Shown here: in pieces, positions 52,434 to 56,890 of the stretch | How positions within the stretch are numbered: position 1 is the stretch's first letter | Layout of the letters: each line of letters opens with the position of its first letter | Assembly (NCBI RefSeq): GCF_000620305.1 | Contig: NZ_KK211105.1 | Coordinates: 190,812-247,701, forward strand | Origin: Desulfitibacter alkalitolerans DSM 16504 | GTDB lineage: Bacteria; Bacillota; DSM-16504; Desulfitibacterales; Desulfitibacteraceae | Reading direction: 5' to 3' | DNA: 56,890 bases | Position numbers and translations under genes: made by a program | The notes under the pieces: generated by a model | What the model was told of the DNA's origin: nothing | What the model saw: only the letters and a program-made list of their open reading frames with translations | Databases searched by the model: none

Positions 52434-53322
52434 TTATAGGCTCTTGTTGGATAAAGGGGAATTGGAGGAGAGGGTTCAGCAAGCTTATACACTTATGAAA
52501 AACTGCCAGCTATGTCCACATTTGTGCAGAATTAACAGGGACCAGAAAAAAGGTATATGTAGTGCAGGAACAACTGCCATGGTATCCAGCTATGGACCAC
52601 ATTTTGGGGAGGAAGCTCCACTAGTTGGAACAAATGGTAGTGGAACAATTTTTTTTGCTTTTTGCAACATGAAATGTGTATTCTGTCAAAACTATGAAAT
52701 AAGCTGGGGTGGAGAAGGAGAGCTAGTTTCTCCACATGAATTAGCAGAAATAATGCTGCATTTACAAGGCCAAGGCTGTCATAATGTTAATTTAGTGACT
52801 CCAACCCATTTCGTTCCACAAATTGTCGAAGCCGTTTTTATAGCTGCAAAAATAGGGTTGAATGTTCCACTTGTTTATAACTGTGGTGGCTATGAGAGAA
52901 TAGAGACTTTAAAGGTTCTAGATGGAATAATAGATATTTATATGCCTGATGCAAAATATAATAATTCAGAGATTGCTAAAATGCTGTCTGGCGTTACTGA
53001 ATATCCTCAAGTTATTAAATTGGCCCTTAAAGAAATGCATAGGCAGGTGGGAGACTTACAGGTAGACCATAGAGGTATCGCTATCAGGGGATTAATTATT
53101 AGACACCTGGTACTCCCCAGGGGACTAGCTGGCACAAAAGATATAATGACTTTCATAGCTGAAGAAATATCTCCAAAAACCTTTGTAAACATAATGAAAC
53201 AATACCGTCCCGAGTACAAAGCATTTGAATATGAGGATATTAACAGACCAATATCCACTAAGGAATTTCAAGAAGCCTTGAGTTTCGCAGAAGCTGCAGG
53301 TCTTAAATCTAGAAAGATGTGA
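52402..53322 (+). CDS. PflX-like radical SAM protein
   Basis: This 306-residue radical SAM enzyme resembles uncharacterised PflX (COG1313). The cluster motif is C88-x3-C92-x2-C95 in FAFCNMKCVFCQNY, and an N-terminal cysteine set (CQLCPHLC, then GICSAG) may hold a second cluster. The substrate is unknown; relatives of pyruvate formate-lyase activase make glycyl radicals, but no glycyl radical enzyme is adjacent. ATG 52402 and ATG 52411 are both possible starts and neither has a clear ribosome binding site, which fits coupling to the small upstream ORF. Confidence 0.83.
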   Translation: MTMMKFQKEASYRLLLDKGELEERVQQAYTLMKNCQLCPHLCRINRDQKKGICSAGTTAMVSSYGPHFGEEAPLVGTNGSGTIFFAFCNMKCVFCQNYEISWGGEGELVSPHELAEIMLHLQGQGCHNVNLVTPTHFVPQIVEAVFIAAKIGLNVPLVYNCGGYERIETLKVLDGIIDIYMPDAKYNNSEIAKMLSGVTEYPQVIKLALKEMHRQVGDLQVDHRGIAIRGLIIRHLVLPRGLAGTKDIMTFIAEEISPKTFVNIMKQYRPEYKAFEYEDINRPISTKEFQEALSFAEAAGLKSRKM

Positions 53323-53415
53323 CTCAAACTTATTCTTTAAAGTTATATTTTTTAGAAGGACTTAAATTAAAAGTGGAGAAGGGTATAACTAAAATATTGG
53401 AAAGAGGTGGGTTTA

Positions 53416-54120
53416 TTGGTTAAGGTAACTTTTCATGGTCATGCCTGTTTTGAAATTGAAGGAACTGGTGGGAAGATTATCCTGGACCCCTTTATACAGG
53501 GAAATCCTCTAGCTCAGGTTGAGCCTGAGGACATTAAGGATATATCAGCAATACTCCTTACACATGGTCATGGAGATCATATAGGTGACACAATAGAAAT
53601 AGCCAAGAATAATAATGCCCAGGTTATTGCACCTTATGAGCTGGCTAGTTATTTAGGGATGAAAGGAATAAACAATCACCCCATGCATATAGGAGGATCC
53701 CATGGCTTCAACTGGGGATGGGTCAAGCTGGTCCAGGCTTTACATGGATCAGGGTTAGTAGAAGAAGATGGCATTACATATCTAGGAAATCCATGTGGAT
53801 TTTTGTTGGATATAGATAATATAATCATTTACCATGCAGGTGATACAGGGCTTTTTGGGGATATGAAAATCCTCAAAGACATGTTAGGTGGTAAGGCTAT
53901 TGATGTTGCCCTTTTACCCATTGGTGACAATTTTGTTATGGGACCCGATGATGCTCTAACTGCCATACATTGGATTAAGCCTAATTCTGTTGTACCCATG
54001 CACTACAATACTTTTCCCATAATAGAACAGGATGCAAATAAATTTAAAGAAATTGTAGAAAAAGAAACTCCCTCTGAAGTTATTATTTTGGAACCAGGTG
54101 GCTTTTTTGAAATAGAATAG
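53416..54120 (+). CDS. UPF0173 metal-dependent hydrolase (beta-lactamase fold)
   Basis: This 234-residue metallo-beta-lactamase-fold protein has the metal motif LLTHGHGDHIGD, the HAGDTGLFGD segment and a final PMHYNTFP histidine. It matches the UPF0173/YtkL family over its full length; the substrate is unknown. TTG 53416 gives the family-standard start MVKVTFHGHACFEIE and has AGAGGTGG upstream, so it is preferred to GTG 53407, which overlaps that site. Confidence 0.87.
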   Translation: MVKVTFHGHACFEIEGTGGKIILDPFIQGNPLAQVEPEDIKDISAILLTHGHGDHIGDTIEIAKNNNAQVIAPYELASYLGMKGINNHPMHIGGSHGFNWGWVKLVQALHGSGLVEEDGITYLGNPCGFLLDIDNIIIYHAGDTGLFGDMKILKDMLGGKAIDVALLPIGDNFVMGPDDALTAIHWIKPNSVVPMHYNTFPIIEQDANKFKEIVEKETPSEVIILEPGGFFEIE

Positions 54121-54185
54121 TAATAGTAAGTACTATATAGACTCCAAGGGGTTTCTATAGTAGTGGAGTTAAAGGAGTTGTTAGT

Positions 54186-55340
54186 GTGCAGGAAAAACTT
54201 AAGGCAATTACTAGTTATTTGAACAATAAGTCTGAAGAGTTAGAATTTCTTCTAAGCACCTTAGTTAATATTGATAGTGGATCATATGATTATGGAGGGG
54301 TTTCCAGGGTAATTCAAACCCTTGCAGTAAACCTAAAAGAGCTAGGCTACCAAGTATTCATAAAAAAAACATCTGATGCTCCAAATTTAGTAGCAAAAAA
54401 ATATGGTACAGGGGATAAGAAGATATTATTAGTAGGTCATGCTGATACTGTCTTTGAAAGAGGTACTGCTCTAAGCAGACCATACAAGATTGAAGGCGAT
54501 AAAATACTTGGCCCTGGAATAGCAGACATGAAGGCTGGATTGGTGACAATGGTTTATGCTTTAAAAGCTTTAGAAAGCATTCAATTTACAAGTTACAAAG
54601 AGATAACAGTTATTGTGGGTGGGGACGAAGAAATTGGCTCCCCATCATCCAAACAGATCTATGAAAATGAGGCCGCCGATGCAGATGCATGTTTTGTATT
54701 TGAACCTGGCAGGGCTGATGGGAGCCTGGTTTCAGCACGTAAAGGTGTTGGGTCTTTTAATCTTACCTTGCTAGGTATACCAGCCCATGCAGGTGAATCT
54801 CCAGAAAAAGGGGCTAGTGCTATTAGAGAGTTAGCACACAAAATCCTAGCTCTAGAAGAGTTAAATAAGCTTTATAATGGAGTAACTTTAACAGTTGGTG
54901 TTATAAGTGGTGGAACACGGGCCAATATTATACCTGAAAAAGCCACAGCTGAAATTGATGTAAGACTCCCAGACCTACAAACAGCCCATGAGGTTATTGA
55001 TAGAATAAAAGAAATTAGTGAAAAGACCGCAGATTCTAGAATCCAGGCTATTTTGGAAGGTGAATTAAATCGTCCTCCCATGATAAAAACTGAGGGGACT
55101 AAACATCTGCTAAACATTGTAAAAGACATGGGATCTATTTTAGGTATGGAGATAACAGATACCGCCACAGGTGGAGCATCTGACGGAAATTTTGTTGCAG
55201 CTCTGGGAGTACCAGTCCTTGACGGAATGGGACCTGCTGGGGGCAATTATCACCGGGATGATGAGTTTGTCTATAGAAAAAGCCTTTTGCAGAAAACTAA
55301 ATTAACTGCTCTAACCTTATGCAAGCTGGGAATGGCCTAA
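54186..55340 (+). CDS. M20 family metallopeptidase (glutamate carboxypeptidase-like)
   Basis: This 384-residue di-zinc peptidase has VGHADTVFERG, GPGIADMKAGL with the bridging Asp, GGDEEIGSPSS with the general base Glu, FEPGRADGS, and the late GNYHRDDEFV. The layout with a dimerisation domain at about 180-290 fits carboxypeptidase G2-like enzymes. It cleaves C-terminal amino acids from small peptides or N-acyl amino acids in the cytoplasm. The GTG start has AAAGGAG upstream. Confidence 0.88.
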   Translation: MQEKLKAITSYLNNKSEELEFLLSTLVNIDSGSYDYGGVSRVIQTLAVNLKELGYQVFIKKTSDAPNLVAKKYGTGDKKILLVGHADTVFERGTALSRPYKIEGDKILGPGIADMKAGLVTMVYALKALESIQFTSYKEITVIVGGDEEIGSPSSKQIYENEAADADACFVFEPGRADGSLVSARKGVGSFNLTLLGIPAHAGESPEKGASAIRELAHKILALEELNKLYNGVTLTVGVISGGTRANIIPEKATAEIDVRLPDLQTAHEVIDRIKEISEKTADSRIQAILEGELNRPPMIKTEGTKHLLNIVKDMGSILGMEITDTATGGASDGNFVAALGVPVLDGMGPAGGNYHRDDEFVYRKSLLQKTKLTALTLCKLGMA

Positions 55341-55376
55341 AAAGAGAAAAGAATAAAAATAGAAATGGGATTATAC

Positions 55377-55402
55377 AAGTAACACAAAGCTGTTACTTTT
55401 TT
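55377..55402 (+). terminator. Intrinsic terminator after the M20 peptidase gene
   Basis: AAGTAACA (55377-55384) pairs with TGTTACTT (55391-55398) across a CAAAGC loop and runs into six T residues. The rest of the 253-base gap to the transposase gene holds a TATAAT at 55537-55542 that could be its promoter. Confidence 0.8.
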
Positions 55403-55553
55403 ATTCTTTGTATCAGTAACGTTGCAAAAAAACATTTAGAATTTGTCAAGTTATAATAAATTTTGATAATCAAAGAAATGCTGCGAATTAAGAAGATAAA
55501 ATAGATATTTTGCTGTATTTGCATTAAAAAATCCTTTATAATAGAGATAACAA

Positions 55554-56869
55554 GGTAGTCCTTGCCAAATCCCTAATATAAAGGAGTTATAAAATGCAAG
55601 GCAAGGATATCAAAAAATCCACTTTTTTGCAACTGTTTAGTCCTATAATTAATGAAAAATTTTTAAATTTGCTGTCAGACATGGAGGTAGATAAGTATTT
55701 AAAAAAGTTATCTACAGTAGAACTTATTGAACTGCTAGCCAATTCTCAGATTAATCAAAGAGCTAGCTTAAGAGATATCAGCAAGGACTTTAATAATGAT
55801 GAATTTTGCGAAGCTTTTGATTGTGAATCCTTTAGTCCTTCACAAATATCTCGTAGATTAAGAGATCTACCAGTAGAGGTAGTAGCTTATTTATTCAAAA
55901 ATATCACTACGCAACTTGGTAAAGAACTTGGTCATGATAGAATACGTCAAGAAATGGGACGGTTGCTAATACTTGATTCTAGAACCATAAGCTTATGTTT
56001 ATCCCAGTTTAGATGGGCTAAATTCAGAGAAACTAAAGCAGGGATAAAGCTTCATTTACTACTTGAATTCTGCAATGGTGTGGTTATACCAGAAAAAGCA
56101 ATAGTTACACCAGCAAAGCCTGCAGATAAAAACATGATGGATGATATGATAATCTATGAACAAGGAACCATCTATGTTTTTGACAGGGCGTATGTTGATT
56201 ATGAGAAATTTGATGCATACTGTAAAGAGGGTATTTACTTCGTCAGTCGCTTAAAAAGCAATGCAATAGTAGAAGTAATAGAAGATTATCCAACCTCTGG
56301 TAACATAACAAAACATCAGCTAGTACGCCTTGGTAAAGATGGCTCTACAAAAATGGAGCATCCCCTACAGCTTATAGAGACACAAGACAGTAAAGGCAAT
56401 AAGATAATTATCATAACGAATAAGCTAGAACTATCTGTAGATGAGTTAAGTAGTATTTACCTCTATCGCTGGCAAATAGAAGTATTTTTCAAATGGCTCA
56501 AACAGCAGTTTTGCATTAAGCACTTTTATGGGCAAAGTCCCCAGGCAGTGGAAAACCAGATACTAATAGCACTAATAACACATTGCTTGCTGATGCTGCT
56601 TAAATTAAAAACTGGCTATCAGGGTTTAATGCTAAATTTTAAAAGAATGCTAATCACTTGCTTATTAGAAGCATTTAGTACATTTATTCGCAAGCTTCAT
56701 CGAAAACCTAAGCGGACCTCGAAGGGGCGACGAAAAATTGACCACGAACTAACTTACAAAATGACTCTAAGGCAGGTGATAGCAGGCGAATCAGATCATT
56801 TAGATGATCTTACTTATGACCCAGTACTACTGTAAAGCGCATACTGTCAAAATGTGGATAAGGACTACC
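55554..56869 (+). mobile_element. IS4-family insertion sequence, boundaries approximate
   Basis: GGTAGTCCTT at 55554-55563 is repeated in inverted orientation as AAGGACTACC at 56860-56869, enclosing the transposase gene in a 1316-bp unit, a normal size for IS4 elements. I could not find a target duplication. The possible -10 box at 55537 lies outside the left repeat, so the true ends may be wider than given. The window ends 21 bases after the right repeat. Confidence 0.6.
55594..56835 (+). CDS. IS4-family transposase (DDE)
   Basis: This 413-residue transposase has a DUF4372-like N-terminal part and a DDE_Tnp_1 catalytic core: Asp in LLILDSRTISL, Asp in YVFDRAYVDYEKF, and Glu in the YREK-type box (LYRWQIEVFFKWLKQ). 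It looks intact, with no frameshift, and has an AAAGGAG ribosome binding site. It moves the surrounding element by a cut-and-paste mechanism. Confidence 0.92.
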   Translation: MQGKDIKKSTFLQLFSPIINEKFLNLLSDMEVDKYLKKLSTVELIELLANSQINQRASLRDISKDFNNDEFCEAFDCESFSPSQISRRLRDLPVEVVAYLFKNITTQLGKELGHDRIRQEMGRLLILDSRTISLCLSQFRWAKFRETKAGIKLHLLLEFCNGVVIPEKAIVTPAKPADKNMMDDMIIYEQGTIYVFDRAYVDYEKFDAYCKEGIYFVSRLKSNAIVEVIEDYPTSGNITKHQLVRLGKDGSTKMEHPLQLIETQDSKGNKIIIITNKLELSVDELSSIYLYRWQIEVFFKWLKQQFCIKHFYGQSPQAVENQILIALITHCLLMLLKLKTGYQGLMLNFKRMLITCLLEAFSTFIRKLHRKPKRTSKGRRKIDHELTYKMTLRQVIAGESDHLDDLTYDPVLL

Positions 56870-56890
56870 CCTTACTTCGCCTTTTTGGCA

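Noticed and set aside
1-56890. CRISPR array, tRNA or rRNA genes
   Set aside because: No regularly spaced repeats, tRNA-like T-loop motifs with matching arms, or rRNA signatures were noticed in reading; a tRNAscan or CRISPR finder run would be decisive.

Overview
The window looks like an AT-rich Gram-positive chromosome, most likely an anaerobic member of the Clostridia (Bacillota). The evidence is strong GGAGG-type ribosome binding sites, frequent TTG and GTG starts, many hairpin-plus-T-run terminators, a MenG menaquinone methyltransferase, a YdbC/PC4-like protein, a LysM protein without a signal peptide, a DtxR/MntR regulator and a bacterial pyruvoyl-type AdoMet decarboxylase. The genus cannot be fixed from sequence reading alone. 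No rRNA, tRNA or CRISPR array was recognised.

The first 30 kb is a dense defence island in which every defence gene is on the + strand. It opens with a two-gene Druantia type III-like module: a large DruH-like protein carrying two C-terminal helix-hairpin-helix domains like those of the RNA polymerase alpha subunit, and a DruE-like superfamily 2 helicase with a DUF1998 C-terminus. The helicase gene is split by a 1471-bp IS3-family element. The element has a 3-bp target duplication (GCT), and removing it in silico restores one continuous frame of 1566 codons. A complete BREX type 3 operon follows in canonical order (brxF, brxC, pglXI, brxHII, pglZ, brxA) behind a good promoter. After 64 bases comes a complete four-gene Wadjet (JetABCD) operon of the DUF2397/DUF2398/SMC/DUF2399 kind. 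BREX acts on phage, Wadjet cuts plasmids, and Druantia acts on phage, so the island combines three independent strategies.

From about 30.4 to 39.3 kb the island turns into a graveyard. It contains a DUF6765-like gene, a short HNH-SAVED (Cap5-like) CBASS effector with no cyclase and only a remnant of an E2-like partner, and a HicAB pair whose toxin has lost its core. It also contains fused fragments of a PLD-helicase and a methyltransferase, an intact DUF6904 gene plus a 38-bp echo of its 3' end 2.6 kb away, truncated PIN-domain toxins, a pRiA4b ORF-3-like gene, an ADP-ribosylglycohydrolase, and a sliver of a DNA2-like helicase.

From about 39.3 to 55.4 kb the content is ordinary chromosome: a LysM protein, an orphan NarL-type histidine kinase, YdbC, an MntR-like regulator, a glycosyltransferase with a membrane phosphatase-superfamily protein, and SpeH. 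Next come a prenyl-synthase-like protein lacking both catalytic motifs followed by MenG, a threonine/serine dehydratase, a winged-helix/coiled-coil protein, RidA, a DauR-like regulator, a small ORF followed by a PflX-like radical SAM protein, a UPF0173 hydrolase and an M20 peptidase. The window closes with an IS4-family transposase gene. The layout suggests a stable core edge (39-55 kb) next to a region of repeated defence gain and loss.
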